Of a stretch of 64,000 nucleotides of DNA, positions 1-8,445 are shown piece by piece. The stretch's first letter is position 1. Each line of letters starts with the position of its first letter. Source of the DNA: Caballeronia sp. SEWSISQ10-4 2. GTDB taxonomy: Bacteria > Pseudomonadota > Gammaproteobacteria > Burkholderiales > Burkholderiaceae. The position numbers and the translations under genes were made by a program. The notes under the pieces are model-generated. The model worked only from the letters and a program-made list of their open reading frames with translations, was not told the DNA's origin and searched no databases. The stretch lies in NCBI RefSeq assembly GCF_030464885.1, contig NZ_JALPRJ010000039.1, positions 23,425-87,424 on the forward strand. Direction: 5' to 3'.

Positions 1-411
1 GGGCAAGTGCGCGCTTCATCGTGTTAAATGCTTTGCGCTTCTCGCGAGGCTGGATTAAATTGACGTTCGCCGCTGTAGAACCAGCATCCGCGCCGCCTAA
101 CTGGCATTCGGAGAAATGCTCCGAGCAGAACCGGCCGCGTCGCGCGATGTGCAGCAGCTTATGTCGTGAGCCAACGGAATGACACCCGTACTAAAACGGC
201 CGGACATTCGTTTTTTTCGCCAGTCTCTCGCAACACCGTGTCGCCAGCATCGTCGGTCTGTTTATGTGTGTCGTGCATGTGTCGATCGTCAGATCTTCGT
301 TTGTCCGCCAGATCGCAAGATGTCGTAGCCAAGCCGCTGGGTTGATGCGGTCCAAAAGAAGCACAAGAAGTAACACTTTGCGAAGTCCAAAGCGAAACAA
401 AAGGAGAAGTC
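1..411. other. Non-coding region upstream of the BON gene
   Basis: I see no convincing gene here. Open frames on both strands are short, overlap each other and have no recognisable family sequence. The only clear signal is an AAGGAG ribosome binding site (about 401-406) just before the ATG at 412. The rest could hold the promoter of the BON gene or the tail of a gene lying to the left. Confidence 0.5.
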
Positions 412-777
412 ATGAAAGTAGTCGATATGTTGAAGGCGCTGAGCGTTGTGGTGTGCGTCGCAGTGGCGTCGAGCGCCTATGCTCAATCAAGTGATGCCAT
501 GGCCACGACGGACGCAGCGTCGGCGAAGGCCACGGCCAAGACCACCAAGCAGGTCAACCGCAAGCTCGGCCTCGATGTGCGGCGTGCATTGAGTAAGGCA
601 CAGGGCATCGACGTGTCGAACATCTTCGTGCGCGCACGCGGCGGTGCAGTCACGCTGACGGGCTCGGTGCCGGACGGCGCGCAGATTCCGAAGGCCGAAG
701 AAGTGGCGAAGGGCGTGCCCGGTGTGACGTCGGTGACGAACAAGATTGGTCTGGCTGCACCGAACGGTGGAGGCTGA
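412..777 (+). CDS. Periplasmic BON-domain protein
   Basis: A 121-residue protein with a Sec signal peptide (charged start, hydrophobic stretch, likely cleavage after AYA near residue 24) and a single BON domain over about residues 50-113. The BON core is visible as the pattern V-R-x-x-L and V-x-L-x-G-x-V followed by G-V-x-x-V-x-N. BON domains are thought to bind phospholipid or stabilise the envelope; OsmY and Burkholderia stress proteins are relatives. A strong AAGGAG lies 6 bases before the ATG. The gene stands alone and is closed by a strong terminator. The exact role cannot be read from sequence. Confidence 0.85.
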   Translation: MKVVDMLKALSVVVCVAVASSAYAQSSDAMATTDAASAKATAKTTKQVNRKLGLDVRRALSKAQGIDVSNIFVRARGGAVTLTGSVPDGAQIPKAEEVAKGVPGVTSVTNKIGLAAPNGGG

Positions 778-858
778 TGCGTTTTTGAGCCTTGGGCTGC
801 GGCGCGTCGTTGCAGCGTTTGAGCAGCGTACGACGCGGTTTGGTCCAGTGGTTTAAAT

Positions 859-894
859 AACGGGTTCCGGTGCTTCGCACCGGAACCCGTTTTA
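859..894 (+). terminator. Rho-independent terminator after the BON gene
   Basis: A perfect 15-base-pair stem (859-873 with 877-891) closes on a three-base loop (TTC) and runs into a short T run (TTTT). It is GC-rich and sits 80 bases past the stop codon, so it should end transcription before the hydrolase gene. Confidence 0.85.
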
Positions 895-972
895 GCTTGT
901 GGTCCTGGCCCGGGCTTTGCCACGTGCATCGGATGAAACACATCGAATAAAAACAAAGGGTGGAGACCGACG

Positions 973-3069
973 ATGAAACGACTCTCAGGAGGCGTGGCGC
1001 TTGGCCTGGCCGCGGCGGCGTTCGGCCTCGCGGCCTGTCACGGCAACGGTGACAACAACGGTTCGCAGACCAACTCGCTGCCAAGCTTCGTCTCGGGCAG
1101 CGTACGCACGCAAAGCTATGACGGTTCGAGCGACGACCTGCTGACAGCGGGGCTGGGCAAGACCGGGCTGGCATTGGCGACTCCGCCCGGCATTGCCAAC
1201 GCAGCCGCGCCAAGCGCCGCTGAATTGAGGCGCCTCGCGATCTATTCGAACTATCGGGCGCTCGTCGATATGTCCGCCAATGGCGGCTACGGGCGCTTCT
1301 GGGGGCCGAATGTCGACCTGAACGGCAACGACACGCTCGGCGAGGGGAAGATCGCCGGCAAGGAATATCTCGCATTCGCTGACGACGGCAGCGGCAAGCT
1401 CAACGTGAGTTTGCTCGTGCAGATTCCAACGAGCTTCAACCCTGACCAGCCGTGCATCGTCACGGCGACTTCGTCGGGGTCGCGCGGCGTGTACGGGGCG
1501 ATATCGGCAGCGGGTGAATGGGGCTTGAAACGCGGCTGCGCGGTCGCTTACACCGACAAAGGCAGCGGCAACGGCGCACACGAATTGTCGACAAACACGG
1601 CGACGCTCATCGACGGCACGTTGCTCAACGCAGCTGCTGCGGGCAAGACCAGCGTGTTCACGGCGAACCTCGGCACAACCGATCTCGCCACGTTCAACAC
1701 GCAGTTCCCGAATCGCTACGCGTTCAAGCACGCGCACTCGCAGCAGAATCCTGAGAAAAACTGGGGCACAAATACGCTGCAGGCGATCCAGTTCGCGTAC
1801 TGGGCGCTCAACGACACCTACGGCCCGCTCGACGGCACCACGCGCAAGACGCGCTATAACCGCGGCGATGTGACGACCATCGCGGCGTCGGTGAGCAACG
1901 GCGGCGGCGCGTCGCTCGCGGCGGCCGAGCAGGACACGCAAGGGTGGATCACGGCGGTGGTGGTCGGTGAGCCGCAGATCAACCTGCGCGTGCCGTCGCA
2001 GGTTTCAGTGAGCCAGGGCGGCGTGCCGGTGGCGTCGTTCGGCCGGCCGCTTGCCGACTACATGACGCTCGCGAACGTGTTGCAGCCTTGCGCGGCGCTG
2101 GCGCCGGCCGCGGCGGGCGCGCCGTATCTCACGGCGTTGCCCGTGGCCACGACGGCGGCGATCCGGGCAGCGCGTTGCGCGTCGCTGGCGGCGAACGGCA
2201 CGATTGCCGGAGGCGATGTGAACAGTCAGGCCACCGATGCGCTCGCCAAGCTGCATCAGGCCGGTTATCAGACGGACTCCGACCTTCTGCAAGCGCCGAT
2301 GTGGGATTCGCAGGCCGTGCCCGCGGTCGCCGTGACGTACGCGAACGCGTACACGCAGTCGAGCGTCGCCGATAACCTCTGCAATTTCAGTTTCGGTACG
2401 ACCAATGCCGCGACGGGGGCGGCGGGGGTGACGCCGCTGGTTTCTCCGATGCTGACCGTGTTCGGTAACGGCAACGGTGTGCCGCCGACCAACGGCATCA
2501 ATCTCGTCTACAACGCCGGGACGTCGGGCGCGGCGGATCATCGCTTTGCTACTGCCGATGCCAGTTTCGCGGGTGCGTTTTGTCTGCGCGGTTTGTGGAC
2601 GAACGCCGACGCGCGGATGACGGCGAGTGTCGATGCGATCCGCGTGAGCGCGAATCTGCACGGCAAGCCCGCGATCATCGTGCAGGGGCGCTCGGACACG
2701 CTCGTGCCGATCAACCACGCGTCGCGCCCCTACGCCGCGATGAACAAGTTCGCCGAGGGCAATTCAAGCAATTTGTCGTTTTATGAGGTGACGAACGGCC
2801 AGCATTTCGATGCGTTCCTGGGCGTCGCGGGCTTCGATACACGCTTCGTGCCGCTGCATTACTACAACCTGCAGGCGCTGAACCTGATGTGGGCGCATTT
2901 GAAGAATGGCGCGCCGTTGCCACCTTCGCAGGTCGTGCACACGGTGCCGCGAGGCGGCACGGCCGGGGCGGCGCCGGCGTTGACGGTGGCCAATTTGCCG
3001 GCGATTTCCGCTTCGCCGGGCTCGAACGCGATCACGTTCGGCGGTGGCGGGGTGAATGTGCCTAACTGA
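973..3069 (+). CDS. D-(-)-3-hydroxybutyrate oligomer hydrolase, exported
   Basis: A 698-residue enzyme that cleaves 3-hydroxybutyrate oligomers to monomer, the last step of poly-3-hydroxybutyrate breakdown. The N-terminus is an export signal with a lipobox-like LAAC (Cys22). The likely nucleophile is Ser308 in the stretch SVSNGGG, the family's variant of the esterase elbow. Further on, a block with G-R-S-D-T-L-V-P-I-N-H and a later NGQHFD supply likely catalytic Asp and His. Length and order match the Burkholderia/Ralstonia family (about 690-710 residues). The GGAG start signal lies just upstream (960-964). It converges with the DUF2242 gene, 58 bases away. Confidence 0.88.
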   Translation: MKRLSGGVALGLAAAAFGLAACHGNGDNNGSQTNSLPSFVSGSVRTQSYDGSSDDLLTAGLGKTGLALATPPGIANAAAPSAAELRRLAIYSNYRALVDMSANGGYGRFWGPNVDLNGNDTLGEGKIAGKEYLAFADDGSGKLNVSLLVQIPTSFNPDQPCIVTATSSGSRGVYGAISAAGEWGLKRGCAVAYTDKGSGNGAHELSTNTATLIDGTLLNAAAAGKTSVFTANLGTTDLATFNTQFPNRYAFKHAHSQQNPEKNWGTNTLQAIQFAYWALNDTYGPLDGTTRKTRYNRGDVTTIAASVSNGGGASLAAAEQDTQGWITAVVVGEPQINLRVPSQVSVSQGGVPVASFGRPLADYMTLANVLQPCAALAPAAAGAPYLTALPVATTAAIRAARCASLAANGTIAGGDVNSQATDALAKLHQAGYQTDSDLLQAPMWDSQAVPAVAVTYANAYTQSSVADNLCNFSFGTTNAATGAAGVTPLVSPMLTVFGNGNGVPPTNGINLVYNAGTSGAADHRFATADASFAGAFCLRGLWTNADARMTASVDAIRVSANLHGKPAIIVQGRSDTLVPINHASRPYAAMNKFAEGNSSNLSFYEVTNGQHFDAFLGVAGFDTRFVPLHYYNLQALNLMWAHLKNGAPLPPSQVVHTVPRGGTAGAAPALTVANLPAISASPGSNAITFGGGGVNVPN

Positions 3070-3127
3070 GGGGTGACTCCGAGCGTCTAGAGGCTGACCG
3101 TATCGGATGCCGGCTATTTTCGAGCGC

Positions 3128-3976
3128 TTAAGGCGTGGTCGCCGACGCTGCTGCCGGCGCGGAAGCCGGCGCTGCTGCAGTCACCGCCGCTGTCACCGCC
3201 GTGGCGCTGGCGGCTGAGACGGCACTCGCTGCTGTCGCGGCGCTGGCCGCTGAGACGGCACTCGCTGCTGTCGCGGCGCTGGCCGCTGAAGCCACTACGG
3301 CCCGGGCGGCTGAACTTGCAGCCGGCGTCTGCACCACGATCGGAATCGGCGTGAGCTCCGGCGAGTTCAGAATCAGCGATGGCGCCAGCGCCTGGCTGCT
3401 GACGTTCTCGCCGGGGATAGGAGAGCTGCGCGGCACGGTGTGCAAGTAATGTCCGACGAGGCTAAAAAAGCGGTCATAGAACTTGCCTGCCGGCACGGTT
3501 TCGCTGGAAATTTTCACCATCGAGTCGCTGTTCGAGCGGATCGGCAGCGAGAGCGAGCCGAGCACGCTCAATCCCACACTCGCCGATGTATCGCTTTTCT
3601 TCAGCGTGTACCCATCCTGCACGGCGTTCACATACGCGATGCTCGTGTTGCTGGCGTTCTCGCCAGCCGTGCAGACCACATGAAACGACACCACCACGTG
3701 TGTATCCGGCGTTGGCTGGAAGTTCTTCGTGGCGTCGACGGTATCGGGCTGCGTCATGGTCGTCATGTAACCCTGGCTCAGCAACGCGCGGCGCGAGGCT
3801 TCGCAGGTTTCCTGGCTCGTGGCGTCGTAGTTGTGCGCGAACGGGCTCGTGCCGGTGGAGAACATTTCGGCCTGGTAGCTGGGCGTGGGCGCGGCCTTAC
3901 CGCCACACGCGGCGAGGATCAGCAGCGGCAGGGCGAGCGAGAGACGGGAAAGCGGGCGGACAAACGGGATATACAT
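3128..3976 (-). CDS. DUF2242 family lipoprotein with Ala-rich tail
   Basis: A 282-residue predicted lipoprotein: hydrophobic leader ending in LAACGG (Cys24), then a domain of about residues 30-185 that I recognise as DUF2242. It includes a conserved Cys near ETCEASRRALLSQGY and a C-terminal FYDRFFSLVGHYL. The last 70 residues are low-complexity Ala/Ser/Thr/Val, encoded by a 36-base tandem repeat, and probably form a flexible linker that varies in length between strains. The function of DUF2242 is not known. The start is set by the signal peptide. Confidence 0.8.
   Translation of the reverse strand: MYIPFVRPLSRLSLALPLLILAACGGKAAPTPSYQAEMFSTGTSPFAHNYDATSQETCEASRRALLSQGYMTTMTQPDTVDATKNFQPTPDTHVVVSFHVVCTAGENASNTSIAYVNAVQDGYTLKKSDTSASVGLSVLGSLSLPIRSNSDSMVKISSETVPAGKFYDRFFSLVGHYLHTVPRSSPIPGENVSSQALAPSLILNSPELTPIPIVVQTPAASSAARAVVASAASAATAASAVSAASAATAASAVSAASATAVTAAVTAAAPASAPAAASATTP
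3204..3293. repeat. 36-bp tandem repeat coding an Ala-rich tail
   Basis: Two near-identical 36-base units (3204-3239 and 3240-3275, differing at one base) are followed by a partial third unit from 3276. The period is a multiple of three, so copy-number change would keep the DUF2242 gene in frame. Confidence 0.85.
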
Positions 3977-4087
3977 GACAGTCGGCAGGATGAAACAAAG
4001 GACATCGGCGGGCTAGATTGTAGTGTGCCGCGCGGGTGGACGTAAAAACAAGAAATTATCGGGAGCCTTGAGTGGTCGGTTCGGACC

Positions 4088-4291
4088 TCAAAACAGCTTC
4101 TGCGGCGGCTTCTCCGCAACGTCCAGCGCGTTCCTAAACGCCTGACGCTGATTACAATTACCTTTAGCGTCGGTTTCAGTCACTCCTCCAAACTGTCGCG
4201 CAAGAGCGGCCTCGGTGTCGTTGCAGCCGTGTTTTAAAACGCCAAGTCCGTTTTCTGGCGCGCTGCCGCTGGCTGACGTTTGCGCGAAGTA
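4088..4291 (-). pseudogene. Possible C-terminal gene remnant cut off beside vapBC
   Basis: An open frame on the minus strand reads like real protein (GLGVLKHGCNDTEAALARQF and on to PPQKLF). Its only possible start codons lie inside the vapBC promoter, where codon use collapses. It may be the tail of an older gene truncated by insertion of vapBC. I do not recognise the family, and it could also be chance. Confidence 0.25.
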
Positions 4292-4292
4292 C

Positions 4293-4320
4293 TTGACATA
4301 TGTTGGCATATGCATAAAAT
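4293..4320 (+). promoter_or_regulatory. Sigma-70 promoter and operator of vapBC
   Basis: A perfect -35 TTGACA (4293-4298), a 16-base spacer and a -10 TAAAAT (4315-4320) lie 33 bases before the vapB start. Two copies of the palindrome CATATG (4297-4302 and 4307-4312), separated by TTGG, sit between the boxes. That is where a VapB dimer would be expected to bind for autoregulation. The operator role is inference. Confidence 0.65.
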
Positions 4321-4352
4321 TGATGTGCACTTTTCGCTTTCAGGGGGCTCTC

Positions 4353-4616
4353 GTGCGCACCGTATCCATTTTCAAGAACAACGCAAACCAGGCGGTCCGA
4401 ATTCCGAAGGATATGCAGTTCGAGGGGGTGACTGAACTCGAGATCCAGCGCGAAGGGGACACCATCCTGTTGCGCCCGGTGCGGCCCAACTGGACTTCGT
4501 TCGCGGGTGAGCCGATCGCCGATACAGATTTTCTTGCGGAGCGTCCTGACGTTGTTCAGACCGGTCGCTTTGATCTTTCCGGCCCGGATGACGACGCAGG
4601 AGAGCCGGGCCAGTGA
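4353..4616 (+). CDS. vapB: VapB-type antitoxin (AbrB/SpoVT fold)
   Basis: An 87-residue antitoxin. The N-terminal AbrB-like DNA-binding swapped hairpin is clear: SIFKNNANQAVRIPKDMQF, then a strand with LEIQREGDTILLRP. The acidic C-terminal third (FLAERPDVVQ to GPDDDAGEP) is the part that would wrap and inhibit the toxin. I chose the GTG at 4353 because an AGGGGG ribosome site lies six bases ahead and this gives the usual family N-terminus; longer upstream frames run through the promoter. Its stop codon overlaps the toxin start (GTGA), so the two are translationally coupled. Confidence 0.88.
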   Translation: MRTVSIFKNNANQAVRIPKDMQFEGVTELEIQREGDTILLRPVRPNWTSFAGEPIADTDFLAERPDVVQTGRFDLSGPDDDAGEPGQ

Positions 4617-5038
4617 CGCAACTCTACATGCTCGACACGAACATCTGTTCCTTCATCATGCGTGAGCGCCCGGCTGAGGTTCTGGCGAGACTGCAGGCCT
4701 GTGTCGACGCCCAGCAGCGAATTGTCATCTCAGCGATCACCTATGCGGAAATGCGTTTTGGCTCGATCGGCAAAAAAGCGTCACCGAAACATGCGGCACT
4801 GGTGTCGACCTTTGTCGCGCGGCTTGACGGTATCTTGCCGTGGGACGCCGCGGCGGTTGATGAGACGACGCGCGTACGGATCGAACTGGCGAGCTACGGA
4901 ACACCGATCGGTGATAACGATTCCGCTATAGCCGGCCACGCCCTGGCTGCTGGCACGGTGCTGGTGACCAACAACGTGCGTGAATTCAAACGTGTGCACG
5001 GGTTGCGCATCGAAGACTGGGCCGCCCCGGCGAGCTGA
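4613..5038 (+). CDS. vapC: VapC-type PIN-domain ribonuclease toxin
   Basis: A 141-residue PIN-domain endoribonuclease, the toxin partner of the preceding antitoxin. The acidic metal-binding residues are all present: Asp8 in MLDTN, Glu46 in TYAEMRFG, and Asp101/Asp103 in GDNDSAIAGHALA. The typical C-terminal VTNNVREFKRVHGLRIEDW is intact. VapC enzymes cleave tRNA or rRNA when VapB is degraded. The start is a GTG overlapping the vapB stop by four bases. The pair looks functional and sits at the left edge of an accessory region. Confidence 0.9.
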   Translation: MTQLYMLDTNICSFIMRERPAEVLARLQACVDAQQRIVISAITYAEMRFGSIGKKASPKHAALVSTFVARLDGILPWDAAAVDETTRVRIELASYGTPIGDNDSAIAGHALAAGTVLVTNNVREFKRVHGLRIEDWAAPAS

Positions 5039-5404
5039 TAAAGAAACCTGACGCCCCACTTCCGTGATCATCGAATTAGTTGCGGTGTCCAGTCGGCTCA
5101 CTCGCCACGAACGAGCCCACGGCTAAAAGCGCAAAACTCAGCGTTAGATCAGCTTTGCCACCTATGTCTCTGTGGGGAAGCACCCAAAGCGAGGAGCATT
5201 GATACGCAAGGGACGAAATTCGCTTGAACCCCTGCTGGACAGCCTTTGCTAGCGTTTGCTGATACCCAGATGAAAATGGCAAAACGAATGAACACGCCGG
5301 CACTTTATGCAAAAAAAAACCGAGCGGGCCTGAAGCGAGCAACTGATCGATATCGGTGTGCCGAAGGCGGCGCAAAAAGGAAATGGTTGTAGACGCAAAT
5401 GCCG
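5039..5404. other. Gap between vapC and the XRE regulator
   Basis: No gene is well supported. A minus-strand frame of about 99 residues (5076-5375) lies just downstream of the XRE regulator. It has only a TTG start, no ribosome site that I can see and no family resemblance, so I do not call it. Confidence 0.4.
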
Positions 5405-6079
5405 TCAGTGGGCCAACTTTGCTCGATGTTCTTCGATGACATCGTCGGCGATCAAGCGGATCTTATCGCGCGCGCGCGTGTTTGCCGGAAAGACGGCGAT
5501 GTCGTGCCGCTGTAGCGTCTCCAACATCAGGTTGGCAAGGTCGCTTGCCGAAACACTCGCGAGTCGTCCCGCATATCTGCAAACCGCATCGAACGCCTCT
5601 TCAAACAACTCGCTTTTCTCCACTGCCATGCGAACCAGCGCTTCCGCCTGCGCCTTGCTGATGGAGCGCGCATCAGATTGGGAGACACTCTGTACCTCAT
5701 CCAGCCCGAATAGATAGAACAGATTCTCCAGAGCGTGCACGCTGGCTCCCGCGGGGCTGACGTCCCCGCCAAAAAGCCTCCCGGCAACTTTCGCCGCTAA
5801 TGCGGGCAGTGTTTCGATTCTCTCGCCTTCTAGGACGTAGGTGAGATCGATCCCTAAAGAAGCCGCCGCTTCGTAATAGGCTGCGTCGGGCTCACGCTCA
5901 CCTGCCTCGTAATTAACTTGCGTTCGGCGATGGACGCCTACCTTTTCTGCGAACACCTGCTGCGAAAGCTTGAGGCGCATTCGTTCTTCGCGAAGCCGAG
6001 CGCCCGACTCCTTACGGAGTTTCGTCCATATCGATTCTCGGATGCCTTTGGACGAATTCTTATCCACGCTGCTTGACAT
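5405..6079 (-). CDS. XRE-family helix-turn-helix regulator
   Basis: A 224-residue protein with an N-terminal Cro/CI-type HTH over about residues 28-82 (GARLREERMRLKLSQQVFAE, then a recognition helix around RRTQVNYEAGEREP) and a helical C-terminal region of unknown fold (about 100-224), probably for dimerisation or sensing. The ATG at 6079 is chosen over an upstream in-frame TTG because the extra 20 residues would read through the regulatory repeats. No cognate metabolic gene is adjacent. It may regulate itself and the small divergent frame at 6139. Confidence 0.8.
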   Translation of the reverse strand: MSSSVDKNSSKGIRESIWTKLRKESGARLREERMRLKLSQQVFAEKVGVHRRTQVNYEAGEREPDAAYYEAAASLGIDLTYVLEGERIETLPALAAKVAGRLFGGDVSPAGASVHALENLFYLFGLDEVQSVSQSDARSISKAQAEALVRMAVEKSELFEEAFDAVCRYAGRLASVSASDLANLMLETLQRHDIAVFPANTRARDKIRLIADDVIEEHRAKLAH

Positions 6080-6115
6080 GTGTACGAATTGTATCCTATA
6101 TTTGTGTACGTAATG
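6080..6115. promoter_or_regulatory. Direct repeats upstream of the XRE gene
   Basis: Two 12-base direct repeats of the form GTGTACGWAWTG lie at 6080-6091 and 6104-6115, 24 bases apart (about two helical turns), directly before the regulator's start codon. Between them on the minus strand is a -10-like GATACAAT. This is a plausible operator for autorepression. The repeat is seen; its function is inferred. Confidence 0.45.
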
Positions 6116-6138
6116 AGCACGTTGTCGGATGTAGTTCA

Positions 6139-6324
6139 ATGTCGAACGATTTTACCGCCGCTCGTCGTGGGTACGTCGAGGAAAGCTATCCCATGCGTAC
6201 TTTTGCGTCAGCTCGGGAGGCGGCTTTATACGGTTTTCACACGTTAATGGTCCATACGGTAATCGGCCGACGCGTGGCGTGCCACTTTGGCAAGTCGCAT
6301 CAAATTGGGCGCTATGCGGGTTGA
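6139..6324 (+). CDS. Small hypothetical protein divergent from the XRE gene
   Basis: A possible 61-residue protein starting at ATG 6139. It is divergent from the XRE regulator and shares its control region, which is the usual place for a regulated partner. There is no clear ribosome site and no recognised family. It may be a remnant or chance. Confidence 0.25.
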   Translation: MSNDFTAARRGYVEESYPMRTFASAREAALYGFHTLMVHTVIGRRVACHFGKSHQIGRYAG

Positions 6325-6724
6325 GGAGAGGGGAGTTGAGCGGTCGCGCGTGCAACAGCTGCCAGAGCTCGAAGGTGTTGCGCAAATAGCAACTCGAAAT
6401 TCGCCTGCAACACGGGCGACAGCGGTTAGCGTCGGTGCATGGAGGATTCAATAGTGGCGAGGGGAGGCGAGGCCGGCTCGGCACATCCTGCCTCTCCGAT
6501 CTGACTGATGACAATCAAGTCGCTCGTTCGCGTTGCGAGGATTTCTGATCTGGATGATCCGCGCTTTACATAACTGCTGCGCCAGATCCTGAAACTTGAT
6601 TACCTGTCGCTCTCGTCGCGGCCGAATGTGGAACAAGGTGATCGTACTCGCGCGTGTTGGCATAGATGGCGGTAGGAATAAAAACGAACCTGCAAGGAAA
6701 CACTTGAAAACGGTGGGGTACGGC
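6325..6724. other. Non-coding stretch in the accessory island
   Basis: About 400 bases with only overlapping short frames in several registers and no recognisable domain. I see no RNA gene or repeat. Confidence 0.4.
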
Positions 6725-6997
6725 ATGGACGATAGACGTGAGCAGGTGATCGGTGACGTGGCATCAGTTCTCGGCGAGGCATCTGGACGCGTCGACGATG
6801 AACTGGTCCGGCAGTGTGACCAGGAATGGGACGTGTACCAGGCTATAGCGGCGCTCAAGGCGATTTCCGGACTCTGTACCACCTGCAGTAGAGCGGCGCA
6901 GGATGAGACGCTGGACTGTGTTGAGCGCCACGACATGGCGGCACTTCTTGCCTTGATATCGGACCGGCTTGAGCGTTCGATGTCCCCTGCGCGCTAA
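6725..6997 (+). CDS. Small acidic helical orphan protein
   Basis: A 90-residue protein starting MDDRREQVIGDVASVLGE. It is acidic and predicted mostly helical, with two Cys in GLCTTCSRA and a C-terminal helix ending LISDRLERSM. A GGTGGGG ribosome-binding-like stretch lies about eight bases ahead of the ATG, and codon use is normal for the genome. The layout (acidic head, amphipathic helices) is reminiscent of small DUF3077/DUF6124-like proteins of proteobacteria, but I cannot assign it. Frames extending further upstream lack a start signal. Confidence 0.5.
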   Translation: MDDRREQVIGDVASVLGEASGRVDDELVRQCDQEWDVYQAIAALKAISGLCTTCSRAAQDETLDCVERHDMAALLALISDRLERSMSPAR

Positions 6998-7115
6998 GCC
7001 GTTGTCGTTGTGCGTGGATGAAACGTATCCGCCCGTCAACGCAATTCATATTGGGGTGACGCGCGTGTAGTGCGCAGCTGTAGCTTTGTGGCGGTGAGCA
7101 ACGCGATGTCAGGCG

Positions 7116-7266
7116 TTTGCGGAGAATCGCAGCAACGACAACGCCGGCGATACTATCGGCACGGCTCGCCTGAACTGCATCGAGCGCTACGCGTGGCTCG
7201 AGCGAACGCTCGAGAAGCCGCTGTCGTATCCGGCTAACCGCGCGCATGAAATTTCGCCGCTGATCA
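7116..7266 (+). pseudogene. Possible IS66-type transposase remnant
   Basis: Reading 7116-7266 in one frame gives GTARLNCIERYAWLERTLEK and then YPANRAHEISPL. This resembles the C-terminal end of IS66 TnpC transposases, typically of the form GTAKLNG-(V/I)-x-P-x-AWL followed by a ...RIDELLPW ending. The upstream part is scrambled and there is no start codon. It is a short decayed fragment at best; the match is from memory of the family pattern. Confidence 0.35.
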
Positions 7267-7369
7267 AACAAGTTTCCCTGAACGATAGACCTCTCTCTTG
7301 ATGCACTCGGGCTGGCTCCCAGCGCCGAGCTATACAGGCTATCTCTCATCATCGGCAAGATGCTTGAGG

Positions 7370-7637
7370 ACCCGAAGCGAACGTCGAAGTGCACCAGCGT
7401 CTGCATCTCGGCATGGCGGTCAACTATGTCGGCGATGATAACTGCGCCGGTCGTGCCGCTGAAAACTTCACCGCGCTGGCAATTCGGAAGTCCAATGCTG
7501 GGCTGGCAAAGGACAGGAAAATCAGTAGCAAGGCCACGCTTGGATGTTCGGTGAACAGGTCGGATTGCACGGCAAGCGCCGGCCGAGCCTTGCCGAAGTC
7601 GCCCTGGATAGCGACGGCGACGATGTTGCCCCCTTTA
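7370..7637 (-). pseudogene. Decayed mazF/pemK-type toxin gene
   Basis: Directly after mazE on the minus strand, the sequence reads NIVAVAIQGDFGKARPALA then VQSDLFTEHPSVALL, a clear MazF N-terminus. The expected ATG is an ATA and a base is missing before GGGGGC, so the start is lost and the frame shifted. Further on the frame breaks again: a stop (TAG) appears, and VDRHAEMQTL continues in another frame, matching the family's VMVD(K/R) segment. This toxin cannot be made intact, which leaves mazE as an orphan antitoxin. Confidence 0.75.
7374..7439. repeat. Left copy of a 66-67 bp direct repeat
   Basis: This stretch is repeated in the same orientation at 10782-10848 with only a few differences. 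Its last 35 bases (from CTCGGCATGG) are identical in both copies. The sequence is part of the decayed mazF gene. Confidence 0.85.
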
Positions 7638-7868
7638 TCGCAGGTCGTCGAGATCGGCGATCTGTTCGATGAAGTCGAGCAGATCCCCTTCAGCGTGACT
7701 TTCGCGGATCACGCGTGACTGGCGCGCGCACTCCTCGGCAAAACCGGGACGACGCGTGTCAGGTACCCAAATCTGGATCGGCCGCAGACCGGCTGCGCGA
7801 AGGTTCTGGCGGTGGGCGCGAACGCGCTCAGACAATGTGGCTGCCATCATGTCATGCATTTGGAGCAT
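7635..7868 (-). CDS. MazE-family antitoxin, orphaned
   Basis: A protein of up to 77 residues of the DUF3018/MazE-like antitoxin family. Its hallmark is RVRAHRQNLRAAGLRPIQIW then VPDTRRPGFAEECARQSR. The N-terminal part binds DNA and the C-terminal part (ESHAEGDLLDFIEQIADLDD) would bind MazF. Several in-frame Met codons cluster at the start; the family N-terminus suggests translation from the one at about 7847 rather than 7868. The adjacent mazF is destroyed, so this gene may survive as a repressor, as an anti-toxin against related elements, or by chance. Confidence 0.72.
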   Translation of the reverse strand: MLQMHDMMAATLSERVRAHRQNLRAAGLRPIQIWVPDTRRPGFAEECARQSRVIRESHAEGDLLDFIEQIADLDDLR

Positions 7869-8445
7869 TAATCTAAATCACAACTTTACCTCAGCTATTG
7901 CTGGCGCGGGGCTAAATGCCGACGTGTTGCAGTACGGATCGCGCCTACCACGGCTGCAATCCGGCGTCACATAACGCCATGGAGGCTATATAAAGAAATC
8001 AATATTTGAGTTCTGCAGCGGCACACCGCTAAAACAGCAAGCGCTAGTCGGCAAACTAGCCTATGCGGACGATCGCTCGGAACTAAGTGCGCGAAGCAAG
8101 TCATAGATCAGTTCGGTCGTGCGGTGGGCGCGCAATCGAATCTTGATTCCTCGAACAACCGTTAATGAAGAAGCTGTGCGGCGGCAACGGGTCGCGGTGG
8201 GTCTCTCGAATCCAAGGAGCCTCCTGCACGACAACCATTCCTAGCGGGCAGTAGGAAGCTTGAATCTCCACCTAACGGCGTTCCATGCCTCGGCTCTGTC
8301 GGCCCACCATCTAAAGCTTTGTGTGGATCTGCCGATATTCAGAAGGCGCGACACGCAGGTAAATCGACTATTTTGCGCCAGGCACTCCCTGTTTCACCCC
8401 GCAAGTTAGGGAGACGTTATTGAGTTAGATAATAAGGAATGAAAC
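7869..8445. other. Non-coding stretch before the zinc-ribbon gene
   Basis: Nearly 580 bases with no supportable gene on either strand and no recognisable domain fragment. A good ribosome site (AAGGA, about 8432-8436) at its end belongs to the next gene. Confidence 0.45.

Noticed and set aside
985..1941. A 318-codon open frame antisense to the PHB oligomer hydrolase
   Set aside because: Arg/Ala/Val-rich shadow typical of high-GC coding DNA.
7389..7718. A 109-residue plus-strand frame in the mazF region
   Set aside because: The sequence is explained by the decayed mazF and the end of mazE on the minus strand.
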